Assembly (NCBI GenBank): GCA_035765045.1
Contig: DASTYI010000026.1
Coordinates: forward strand, 1-8,337
DNA: 8,337 bases
Direction: 5' to 3'
Source: Iamia sp035765045
GTDB lineage: Bacteria; Actinomycetota; Acidimicrobiia; Acidimicrobiales; Iamiaceae
Positions within the stretch are counted from its first letter, which is position 1, and the number at the start of each line of letters is the position of its first letter. The translations under genes were made by a program, and so were the position numbers. The notes below the pieces were generated by a model. It made no database searches and had not been told where the DNA came from. It saw only the letters and a program-made list of their open reading frames with translations. Of the stretch, positions 1 to 5,929 are shown in pieces.

Positions 1-1
1 G

Positions 2-43
2 GTCGGCGAGGACAAGATCACCCTCTTCCGCCGCCACGGCTGA
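2..43 (+). CDS. C-terminal end of an unidentified upstream gene (partial)
   Basis: The left edge carries 13 sense codons ending VGEDKITLFRRHG and a TGA at 41-43, in plus frame 2. A strong hairpin begins 22 bases after the stop, as expected at the end of a transcription unit. Too little is present to name a family. The call rests only on the open frame, the stop and the hairpin placement, so it may not be a gene. Confidence 0.35.
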   Translation, partial: VGEDKITLFRRHG

Positions 44-65
44 GCCCCCGCCTCCCTGGCCCGTC

Positions 66-119
66 CCGAACCGGGTGGGTTCCCTCGGGCGTCCGCCCGG
101 CGGAACCCACCCGGTTCGG
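66..119 (+). terminator. 18-bp perfect inverted repeat, terminator-like hairpin
   Basis: Bases 66-83 (CCGAACCGGGTGGGTTCC) are the exact reverse complement of 102-119. The 18-base interior contains a second stem, 86-90 CGGGC with 95-99 GCCCG, and a four-base loop. This gives a long rod with one small internal bulge. No T-run follows, so it is not a classical Rho-independent terminator, but U-less hairpins of this kind are common at actinobacterial gene ends. It lies between the stop at 43 and the next gene at 148. It would end the upstream transcript and insulate the lysE-like promoter at 134-139. Confidence 0.6.
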
Positions 120-133
120 CGTCCGGGGAGGGT

Positions 134-139
134 TACTGT
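134..139 (+). promoter_or_regulatory. Candidate -10 box TACTGT of the LysE-family gene, leaderless
   Basis: TACTGT matches the actinobacterial -10 consensus TANNNT. It ends 8 bases before the ATG at 148, so transcription should begin at or next to the A of the start codon. A GGGAGG at 126-131 is 16 bases from the ATG, too far for a normal Shine-Dalgarno. No convincing -35 is visible, because that position falls inside the preceding hairpin. Three other genes in the window show the same geometry. Confidence 0.5.
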
Positions 140-147
140 CCGGCGCC

Positions 148-786
148 ATGGTGTCGACGCACGCCCTGCTGACCTTCGCGGCGACGTCCCTCCTGCTGAT
201 CGTCGTGCCGGGGCCGAGCGTCATGTTCGTCGTGAGCCGGGGCGTGACCCTGGGGCGACGGGCCGCCGTGCTCACCGTGCTCGGCAACGCCGCCGGCGCC
301 TACACCCAGGTGCTGCTGGTGGCCGCCGGCCTCGGTGCGCTCGTGCAGCGGTCGATCGCCGTCTACACGGCGGTGAAGCTGGTGGGCGCCGCCTACCTCG
401 TCTACCTCGGCGTCCAGGCCTTCCGGCACCGCCACCGGCTCCACCTGGACGCGGACGCCGCTGGGCCCGCCCGATCGCCCCGGCGGCTGCTGCTCGACGG
501 CTACGTCGTCGGCGTGGCGAACCCCAAGGTGATCGTCTTCTTCGCCGCCATCCTCACCCAGTTCGTCGACCCCGACGGCGGGCCGGTCCCGCTCCAGATG
601 GCGGTGCTCGGCCTGATCTTCGTGATGATCGCCCTCGTGTCGGACGGGGCGTGGGGCCTGATGGCGGGCACCGCCCGGGGCTGGCTTGCCCGCTCGCCCC
701 GCCGGCTGGCCGCCCTCGGGGGCACCGGTGGGCTGGTGACCGTCGGCCTCGGCGTCCGCCTGGCGGTGAGCGGCCGGGCCGACTGA
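148..786 (+). CDS. LysE/RhtB-family amino acid exporter
   Basis: This 212-residue integral membrane protein is of the usual length for the LysE/RhtB family, whose members export amino acids or related metabolites across the cytoplasmic membrane. Visible family marks are the PGP motif at residues 21-23 after the first hydrophobic segment, the VKLVGAAYLVYLG segment at about 77-89, and NPKV at 125-128 followed by a membrane segment with FF and QF. The Gly-rich C-terminal helix (about 188-207) is also typical. Hydrophobic stretches lie near 7-28, 40-66, 72-92, 118-140, 150-172 and 188-207, so five or six spans. ATG 148 was chosen because it gives the normal family N-terminus and sits just after a -10-like box. 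The substrate cannot be told from sequence. The NYN-domain gene starts 8 bases after its stop and is probably co-transcribed. Confidence 0.9.
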   Translation: MVSTHALLTFAATSLLLIVVPGPSVMFVVSRGVTLGRRAAVLTVLGNAAGAYTQVLLVAAGLGALVQRSIAVYTAVKLVGAAYLVYLGVQAFRHRHRLHLDADAAGPARSPRRLLLDGYVVGVANPKVIVFFAAILTQFVDPDGGPVPLQMAVLGLIFVMIALVSDGAWGLMAGTARGWLARSPRRLAALGGTGGLVTVGLGVRLAVSGRAD

Positions 787-794
787 GCGGCGCC

Positions 795-1202
795 GTGCGC
801 TGGCTGGTCGACGGGAACAACGTGATGGGAGCGGGCGCCGACGGGTGGTGGAACGACCCGGTGGCCGCCGCCGCCCGGCTGACCCAGGCGATCGCCGAGT
901 GGGCCCGGACCCACGACGACGCCGTCACCGTCGTCTTCGACGGCCGCCCCGAGGCGCGGGTCGCCGAGCTGGCCGGGGGCAACCTGACGGTCGACTTCGC
1001 CCGCCGACCGGGGCGCGACGCGGCCGACGACCGGATCGTCGAGGTGGTCGAGGACGCCTACGCCACCGAGCCGGCCCTCACCGTCGTCACCTCGGACCGG
1101 GGCCTGGTCGCCCGGCTGCCGCCGGGCGTGGGGGTCGAGGGCGCCGGCCGGTTCCGGACCCGGGTGGGGTTGGGTCGGCCTACTCCTCGACGAGGCAGAT
1201 GA
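795..1202 (+). CDS. NYN-domain (YacP-like) putative endoribonuclease
   Basis: This 135-residue protein starts at GTG 795 with VRWLVDGNNVMG, the hallmark N-terminus of the NYN/YacP branch of the PIN-like nuclease fold. Acidic residues that would bind metal are D6 (VDGNN), D49 (VVFDG), D75/D78/D79 (GRDAADD) and D101 (VTSDRG), in the order expected for the family. The firmicute relative YacP/Rae1 is a ribosome-associated mRNA endonuclease of about 170 residues; the actinobacterial single-domain forms are shorter, as here. A role in RNA cleavage is inferred from the fold. The frame is open much further upstream, but that part runs antisense-like through the exporter gene and is not used. No Shine-Dalgarno is visible, so translation is likely coupled to the exporter, whose stop is 8 bases upstream. 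The last 23 bases overlap the end of the convergent epimerase gene, giving an Arg/Pro-rich tail. Confidence 0.82.
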   Translation: MRWLVDGNNVMGAGADGWWNDPVAAAARLTQAIAEWARTHDDAVTVVFDGRPEARVAELAGGNLTVDFARRPGRDAADDRIVEVVEDAYATEPALTVVTSDRGLVARLPPGVGVEGAGRFRTRVGLGRPTPRRGR

Positions 1203-1656
1203 GCGTGCCGTGCATCGCCCGGGGGTGCACGAAGGCGATCAGGGCGCCGCGGCTGCCGGGGCGGGGCTCCTCGTCCACCAGCGCGAAGCCCTGCTCGGCG
1301 AGCACGTCGAGCGTGGCGGCGACATCGTCGACCCGGAACCCGACGTGGTGGATCCCCTCGCCCCGCTCGTCGAGGAAGGCGGCCAGCGGCGAGTCGTCGT
1401 GGGTCGGGGCGAGGAGCTGGACGTAGCTCTCGGCCACCTTGAGCAGCGCCACCTCGACCCCGTCGTCGATCAGCTCCTCGCGGTGGTCGACCACGGCGTC
1501 GAAGGCCTCGCGGTAGGTGTCGAGGGCGGCGGGCAGGTCGCGCACGGCGATGCCGATGTGGTCGATCTCGGTCAGGACGGAGAGCTGCTCGCCGGCCTGG
1601 GCGGCCTCCCGCTCGTCCTCGTCCTCGTTGGGGTCGCGGGCCTGGAGGGGGCTCAC
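1180..1656 (-). CDS. mce: Methylmalonyl-CoA epimerase-like VOC protein
   Basis: The product has 158 residues. From about residue 29 it matches methylmalonyl-CoA epimerase, a vicinal-oxygen-chelate metalloenzyme that interconverts (R)- and (S)-methylmalonyl-CoA in propionate metabolism. Visible marks are IDHIGIAVRD with ligand His33, YVQLL with Gln80, GIHHVGFRVDD with His103/His104, and a final strand after the HPR at 144-146. In relatives that strand reads VLxELxQ with a metal-binding Glu; here it reads TLICLVEE, with Cys154 at the Glu position. Residues 1-28 form an acidic extension (EDEDERE) not found in short family members. GTG 1656 is the only ATG or GTG start upstream of the domain, and it overlaps the stop of the preceding gene as GTGA (1653-1656). 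It is the last gene of the copper operon. The Cys change leaves open a different VOC substrate. Confidence 0.83.
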   Translation of the reverse strand: MSPLQARDPNEDEDEREAAQAGEQLSVLTEIDHIGIAVRDLPAALDTYREAFDAVVDHREELIDDGVEVALLKVAESYVQLLAPTHDDSPLAAFLDERGEGIHHVGFRVDDVAATLDVLAEQGFALVDEEPRPGSRGALIAFVHPRAMHGTLICLVEE

Positions 1657-2270
1657 TCGCCCGACCCCTCGTCCGGCTTCGGCTTGCGCAGCAGGAGGGC
1701 GGCGGCGACCGCGGCCGCGGCGAGGACGGCCACGATCGCCCCGATCAGCACCGGGCTGATCCCCCCGTCGTCGTCATCGGCGGCCGCGTCCTCGGTGCCG
1801 GCCGGCGCGCTCTCCTCGTCGTCGGCCGCCGCGCCCTCGTCGTCGGCCGCCGCCGTGGTCGTCGACTCGGCCTCGGTGGTCTCCGGCGCCTCGGTGGTGG
1901 GCACGGTCGGGGTGACGTCGCCGTCGGGCGCCGGTGCCTCGACCGTGGTGGCGGGCTCGACCGAGGTGACCCGGATGGTCGTCCCCGGCGGCGCCGCGAT
2001 CCGGATCGTGTAGTCGCCCTCCTCCTCGCCCGGTTCCATGGGGCGGGGGACGCCGTCGTCGACCACGGCGGTGACGGTGGCGTCGGGGACGCCGTGGCCG
2101 TCCTCGACGTAGGTGAGGCGGACGTCCAGCACCACGTGGAGACCGGTGCGGACCATCGAGGTGATCTCGATCTCGCCCTCGCCGCCGTGGGCGGTGGCCG
2201 GGGTGCCGGCGAGGAGGAGGACGGCCGCCGTCATCAGGAGGGCGGTGGTGGCTCGGGACAGGTACTTCAT
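1653..2270 (-). CDS. Secreted, membrane-anchored protein with a predicted mature N-terminal His; candidate copper-handling protein
   Basis: The product has 205 residues. Residues 1-27 are a signal peptide: K2 and R6, a hydrophobic core to about 21, and a TPATA cleavage motif. Cleavage after Ala27 would leave a mature protein beginning His28-Gly-Gly-Glu. Residues 28-112 look like a small beta-sandwich (alternating hydrophobic strands, VVLDVRLTYVEDGHGVPDATV), resembling YtkA/FixH-like or CopC-like domains, with further His at 45 and 59. Residues 113-168 are a low-complexity Thr/Glu/Ala/Asp linker. Residues 171-194 form one membrane helix followed by RKPKPDEGSGE, so the domain should sit outside the membrane on a flexible stalk. 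The layout (signal, domain, stalk, helix) recalls YcnI, though the domain is shorter than DUF1775 and I do not recognise it as that family. ATG 2270 overlaps the stop of the CopC-CopD gene as ATGA. Copper binding is inferred from context and the N-terminal His. Confidence 0.78.
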   Translation of the reverse strand: MKYLSRATTALLMTAAVLLLAGTPATAHGGEGEIEITSMVRTGLHVVLDVRLTYVEDGHGVPDATVTAVVDDGVPRPMEPGEEEGDYTIRIAAPPGTTIRVTSVEPATTVEAPAPDGDVTPTVPTTEAPETTEAESTTTAAADDEGAAADDEESAPAGTEDAAADDDDGGISPVLIGAIVAVLAAAAVAAALLLRKPKPDEGSGE

Positions 2271-3952
2271 CGGACGGGCACCTCGAAGGAGAACTGGGCG
2301 GTGGTCGAGAGGGTCACGGTGGTGACATCGACGGTCCACGTCCCCGGGGTGGGGAGCGAGGCACCGTAGACGCTGGCGTGGTCGGGGGAGATGGGGGTCA
2401 CGCCGTCGAGCTTGCGGTCGGGGACGCCCTCGCGGGCGACGGTGACCTCGAGGGCGTCGAAGCGGACGGGCCGGCCGGTGGCGTCGGTCAGGTAGACGTG
2501 GATCGTGTTGTCGCCGGCCCGGGCCGGGTCGACCTCGAGCCGCATCTGCAGCTCGCCGTCGGTGCGGACGTCCGCGTAGGGCTGGGCCAGGGTGTCGCGC
2601 CCGGGGGGCTGGTTCACCAGCCCGGCCGTCACCGCCAGCACGAGGGCACCCACGACCACCTCGGCCCGCACCAGCTGGAGCAGCCGTCGCCGCGCCGCCG
2701 CGGCCCGGGGCTCCCGCTCGGCCGGCTCGGCCGACGGGGCCGGCTCGGCGGGCGGGACCGCCCGGGCCAGCAGGGGGACCAGGCGGCTGCGGTTGAGCCA
2801 GCCGAGGAGGACGAGCACCCCGAAGCCGACGGCCTTGAGGGCGACGAGCTGACCCGATGCGGTGTCGGTCAGGGCGTCGACCGACCCGAGCAGGAGCCAC
2901 CCCGACGCCGTGCCCGAGACGGCCACCACCGCCGCCGCCACCAGGGCGGCGCCGGAGACGAGGCGCACCGCCCGATCGGGGTCGGCCAGGGCCGGGCCGG
3001 CCACGACGAGCGCGGCGAGGAGCCCCAGCCAGACCGAGGCGGCGAGCAGGTGGAGGGCGTCGGCGGGGACGGCGAGGGTCCGGGGGTCGGCGGTCCAGGG
3101 GTGGCCGGCCACGGGGGCGAGAAGACCGGCGGCGGCGACCACCGCCCCGGTGCCGACCAGGGCCCCGGGGAGCCGGCGGGCGCGACCGGCCAGCCCGACG
3201 AGGGCGGCCCCGACGAGGATGGCGGCGCGGAGCAGGGCCACGGCCACCGGGCGGCTGTCGGCCACGACCTCGGGGACCAGCGTCAGGGCGCCGACGAGCG
3301 ACCGGCCCGTCGTCGTGGCCGTCTGGGCGACGACGGCGGCGGTGGTGCCGAGGGCGCTGGCCGCGGTCCCGCCCACGACGAGGGTGCCGAGCCGGCCGAG
3401 GGCGGCGCCGGTCGGGCGGCCGTCGGCCGGGCCCCGGCGGAGGAGGGCGAGGAGCAGGGCGGCGCCGACGGCCACGGCGGCGCCGGCGTAGCCCAGCCAG
3501 CGGCCGATGCCGCCCACCGCCGAGGTGGCGACGGGGATCGACTGGTCGATGGTGGCCGCCCCGGTCCGCTGGCCGACGTGGAAGACGAAGGAGCCGGTGA
3601 TGGTGTGGCCGTCGTCGCTGACGACGCGGTAGGCGACGGTGTAGGTGCCCCGTTCCCCGCCGTCGACGTCGATCGAGAGCCCGCGCCCGCCGTCGATGTC
3701 GTCGACCGACCCGTCGACCCGGTCGCCGTCGGGGGCGATGACCTGGACCGCCCCGGTCGACGCGCTCACCGGCTCGTCGAAGCGGAGGACGACCGCGCCG
3801 GGCACGGCGTCGACGAGGGCGTCGTCGGCCGGGCTGGTGTCCTGCAGCGTGGCGTGGGCCCCGGCCGGGCCGGCCCCGACCAGCACCGCCAGCACCAGCC
3901 CGGCGAGGACCGTGCCGACGGCGAGGAGGCGTCGGCGGGCGGAGGCGGGCAC
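2267..3952 (-). CDS. CopC-CopD-YtkA fusion, copper transport protein (YcnJ-like)
   Basis: The product has 561 residues. A signal peptide (about 1-32, cleavage at AGA-HAT) precedes a CopC domain (33-127). The Cu(II) residues typical of CopC are visible: His33, which becomes the mature N-terminus, plus Asp114 and His116 in SDDGHTITGSFVFHV. A CopD-type membrane domain follows, with eight hydrophobic segments near 148-172, 187-211, 236-255, 264-281, 297-319, 330-350, 367-386 and 429-446, and conserved-looking His284 and His301. The C-terminal 100 residues (about 460-560) form a YtkA-like beta domain ending in STTAQFSFEVPVR. The order matches Bacillus YcnJ, implicated in copper uptake. The CopC domain should bind Cu outside and CopD pass it through the membrane. 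GTG 3952 was chosen because it gives the signal peptide and lies 8 bases after a TAGGCT box with no Shine-Dalgarno. It is first in a three-gene operon. No copper-sensing regulator is visible here. Confidence 0.9.
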   Translation of the reverse strand: MPASARRRLLAVGTVLAGLVLAVLVGAGPAGAHATLQDTSPADDALVDAVPGAVVLRFDEPVSASTGAVQVIAPDGDRVDGSVDDIDGGRGLSIDVDGGERGTYTVAYRVVSDDGHTITGSFVFHVGQRTGAATIDQSIPVATSAVGGIGRWLGYAGAAVAVGAALLLALLRRGPADGRPTGAALGRLGTLVVGGTAASALGTTAAVVAQTATTTGRSLVGALTLVPEVVADSRPVAVALLRAAILVGAALVGLAGRARRLPGALVGTGAVVAAAGLLAPVAGHPWTADPRTLAVPADALHLLAASVWLGLLAALVVAGPALADPDRAVRLVSGAALVAAAVVAVSGTASGWLLLGSVDALTDTASGQLVALKAVGFGVLVLLGWLNRSRLVPLLARAVPPAEPAPSAEPAEREPRAAAARRRLLQLVRAEVVVGALVLAVTAGLVNQPPGRDTLAQPYADVRTDGELQMRLEVDPARAGDNTIHVYLTDATGRPVRFDALEVTVAREGVPDRKLDGVTPISPDHASVYGASLPTPGTWTVDVTTVTLSTTAQFSFEVPVR

Positions 3953-3960
3953 GGGAGCCG

Positions 3961-3966
3961 AGCCTA
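3961..3966 (-). promoter_or_regulatory. Candidate -10 box TAGGCT of the copper operon, leaderless
   Basis: On the minus strand TAGGCT matches TANNNT and is followed by exactly 8 bases (CGGCTCCC) and the GTG start at 3952. No purine-rich Shine-Dalgarno lies in those bases, so the mRNA probably begins at the start codon. A TGACC-N2-GGTCA dyad lies 16 bases further upstream, where a -35 element would be. Confidence 0.5.
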
Positions 3967-3982
3967 CGGCCGCGCCCCCGTG

Positions 3983-3994
3983 TGACCCCGGTCA
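3983..3994. promoter_or_regulatory. Candidate operator, dyad TGACC-N2-GGTCA
   Basis: Plus-strand bases 3983-3994 read TGACCCCGGTCA, with 5-base arms that are exact reverse complements around a 2-base centre. Measured from the copper-operon -10 box, the spacer is 16 bases, so the dyad covers the expected -35 position. This is where a repressor or activator would act. No known recognition sequence is claimed, and 5-bp arms can occur by chance in GC-rich DNA. Confidence 0.3.
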
Positions 3995-4058
3995 GGTCGC
4001 CGCCGGCCGCCGCCGCCGGCCGCCGGGGCCGTCGCCGCTGCGCCCGTTCCCAGCGGGA

Positions 4059-4114
4059 CGCCGTTCTGAGGCGGGTGTGGGTCGTCGGTGCGCGCCGGGC
4101 GCCTCAGAACGGCG
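4059..4114. repeat. 15-bp perfect inverted repeat in the divergent intergenic region
   Basis: Bases 4059-4073 (CGCCGTTCTGAGGCG) are the exact reverse complement of 4100-4114, separated by 26 bases. The repeat sits in the 240-base gap between the divergent copper operon and ABC permease gene, upstream of both predicted transcription starts. It therefore cannot be a terminator for either gene in the usual sense. It could be a regulatory cruciform, a palindromic intergenic repeat, or part of an unrecognised small RNA. The rest of the gap (3953-4192) holds a GCC/CGG-rich stretch (about 3996-4028) and no supportable coding frame. Confidence 0.55.
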
Positions 4115-4178
4115 GGGGTCCGGGCGGCGTCGGCGGGGCGGTGGGTCCTCCGCCTGGGATCGGGAGCGACAGCGGGCG

Positions 4179-4184
4179 TAGCGT
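4179..4184 (+). promoter_or_regulatory. Candidate -10 box TAGCGT of the ABC exporter operon, leaderless
   Basis: TAGCGT matches TANNNT and is followed by 8 bases (CACCCGCC) and the GTG at 4193. There is no Shine-Dalgarno in the interval. The match selects GTG 4193 as the start among several in-frame upstream candidates. A -35 element is not convincing. Confidence 0.5.
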
Positions 4185-4192
4185 CACCCGCC

Positions 4193-5929
4193 GTGTCCAC
4201 CGATGTCGCCCCCGCTGCGGACGGCGACCTCGACGACGGCGACGAGCTGCCCGTCGACCACGCCCGGCTCGACGACCTGCGCCGGGCCCGGCGCCACCGT
4301 CGGGTCGCCGAGATCCACTGGGTCGACGCCCTGTACCGGGTCTACGTGGCCGCCATCGTCGGGCTGGTCGCCGTCGTGGCCGTCGCCGGGGCGGTCGGCG
4401 ATGCCCCGCTCGACGCGGCCGAGGTCGCCGACGTCCGCCGGCACGGCGCCGCGCTGGTCGGGCTGCTGGCCAGCCTGGCGGTGGCCGTCGGCCTCCGGTC
4501 GGGCAGCCGGGGTGGGCCGCTGGCCGTCGAGCCCGGCGACGTCCGTCACGTCCTGCTCGCCCCCGTCGACCGGGGTCGGGCCCTGCGGGGACCGGCGTGG
4601 CGCCAGCTCCGATCGAGCCTGTTCGTGGCGGTGCTGCTGGGGGCGACCATCGGGCGCTTCGCCGACCGCCGCTTCCCCGACCAGAACCCGTTGGAATGGA
4701 TCCTCGCCGGGGCCGCGGTCACGGCCGTCGTCGTCGGTTTGAGCCTGGGGAGCGCCCTGGTGGCGTCGGGCCGGCGGATGCCGCGCTGGGCCGCCACGCT
4801 CGTCGGCCTGGTGCTGCTGGCGTGGTCAGCGGTCGACGTGGCCGGGGTCGAGATCCCGGCCTCGCCGGGGCGGGCGGTCGGCTGGATCGCCCTGGCCCCG
4901 CTCGACCTGCACCCGGTGTCGATCGTGCCGGTGGTCGTCGCCGTGCTGCTGCTGGCGGTCGGGATGGCCGGGGTGGGCGGGCTGTCGGTGGAGGCGGCCG
5001 AGCAGCGCACCGCCCTCGTCGGCCAGATCCGCTTCGCGGCGACGCTCCAGGACGTGCGGACGGTCCTGGTGCTGCGGCGCCAGCTCGCCGCCGACCGGCC
5101 CCGCGACCGGCCGTGGCTGCGCATCGGCCGGGGTGGCGGCCTGCTCCGGCCCATCGGGCTCCGGGCCTGGCACGGCATCCTTCGCTTCCCGGCCACCCGG
5201 GTGGCCCGCCTGCTGCTGCTCGCCGCCGCCGCCGGCGTCGCCCTGCGGGGGACGTGGAGCGGCACCGCCCCGCTCGTGGTCGTCGCCGGCCTGGCGGCGT
5301 GGCTCCTCGGGCTCGACCTGGTCGAGCCGCTGGCCCAGGAGGTCGACCACCCCAGCCGGCGCGAGCTCTACCGGCACCCCGAGGGCGCCATCTACGTGAG
5401 CCTGCTTCTGCCGTCGTTCGTGGTGGCGGCGCTGCTCGGGCTGCTGGCCGGGGGCATCGCCGTGCTCCCCGGAGCCGGGCAGGTCCCGGTCGGGCCGGGG
5501 CTGGTGAGCGGGGTGGCGGTGGCGTTGGCCGGTGTGGCCGGGGCCGTCTGCAACGTGGTCTCGGGCCAGCCGTCGCACAAGAGCGACCTGGCCCTGATGG
5601 CGCCCGAGGTGGCGGGGATGGGCGTCGTCCTGAAGTCGGCGCTGCCGCTGGCGATCGCCGTGGCCGGGGCGCTCCCGCTGCTGGTGGTCGAGGCCAACGA
5701 CAACGCCGGGCGCGACCTGCTCCAGGGCGCCACCACGGCGTGGGCCGGGGTGCTGGTGCTCGTCGGGCTGGTGCTCGGGTGGGTCCACCAGCGGGAGGAG
5801 ATCAGCCGGTGGTGGCAGGAGGCCCAGGAGGCCCAGCGCGCCGCCACCAGCACCAGCCGTGACGACGACGGCGAGGACGACGAGGACGAGGACGACGAGT
5901 CCGGCGAGGACGAGGAGAGGCGCCGATGA
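4193..5929 (+). CDS. Large multi-spanning ABC exporter permease subunit
   Basis: The product has 578 residues. A soluble, acidic then basic N-terminus (1-45, including LDDLRRARRHRRV) precedes about twelve hydrophobic segments, roughly at 49-68, 86-103, 142-156, 167-192, 199-217, 240-262, 336-352, 358-378, 400-424, 433-456, 474-498 and 510-532. A charged cytoplasmic-type loop lies at about 266-335, with QDVRTVLVLRRQL near 286-298. The C-terminus (556-577) is an almost purely Asp/Glu tail. I do not recognise a named permease family with certainty. It resembles large actinobacterial permeases encoded beside ABC-2 type ATPases (possibly the DUF6297 group). The ATPase gene 127 bases downstream on the same strand makes it the likely membrane half of an exporter; the substrate is unknown. 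The start was set at GTG 4193 by the adjacent -10 box, and it removes an implausible Arg-rich leader. Confidence 0.72.
   Translation: MSTDVAPAADGDLDDGDELPVDHARLDDLRRARRHRRVAEIHWVDALYRVYVAAIVGLVAVVAVAGAVGDAPLDAAEVADVRRHGAALVGLLASLAVAVGLRSGSRGGPLAVEPGDVRHVLLAPVDRGRALRGPAWRQLRSSLFVAVLLGATIGRFADRRFPDQNPLEWILAGAAVTAVVVGLSLGSALVASGRRMPRWAATLVGLVLLAWSAVDVAGVEIPASPGRAVGWIALAPLDLHPVSIVPVVVAVLLLAVGMAGVGGLSVEAAEQRTALVGQIRFAATLQDVRTVLVLRRQLAADRPRDRPWLRIGRGGGLLRPIGLRAWHGILRFPATRVARLLLLAAAAGVALRGTWSGTAPLVVVAGLAAWLLGLDLVEPLAQEVDHPSRRELYRHPEGAIYVSLLLPSFVVAALLGLLAGGIAVLPGAGQVPVGPGLVSGVAVALAGVAGAVCNVVSGQPSHKSDLALMAPEVAGMGVVLKSALPLAIAVAGALPLLVVEANDNAGRDLLQGATTAWAGVLVLVGLVLGWVHQREEISRWWQEAQEAQRAATSTSRDDDGEDDEDEDDESGEDEERRR
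5861..5917 (+). repeat. GAC/GAG trinucleotide-rich tract coding the acidic permease tail
   Basis: This stretch is almost entirely GAC and GAG codons, giving about twenty Asp/Glu residues interrupted by Gly, Ser and Gly, just before the RRR end of the permease. It is a simple-sequence tract inside the coding frame and a likely site of length variation between strains. Confidence 0.6.

Noticed and set aside
75..794. Upstream extension of the NYN-domain reading frame
   Set aside because: The translation is Arg/Gly/Pro-rich and runs in another frame through the well-supported exporter gene; the domain itself begins at GTG 795.
2271..2900. Upstream extension of the His-starting protein's reading frame
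   Set aside because: It overlaps the end of the CopC-CopD gene in another frame and is Arg/Gly-rich; ATG 2270 begins a clear signal peptide.
2378..3985. Long plus-strand open frame opposite the CopC-CopD gene
   Set aside because: It is a GC-rich shadow frame, very rich in Gly, Asp, Glu, Arg and His with no domain; the minus strand has signal peptide, membrane spans and metal ligands.
3991..4030. GCC/CGG-rich run that could be read as repeats or a hairpin
   Set aside because: Many short overlapping self-pairings are possible in such biased sequence; no single structure stands out.
4826..5788. Long minus-strand frame opposite the ABC permease
   Set aside because: The product is His/Gln/Arg/Pro-rich low complexity, as expected antisense to a membrane protein gene.
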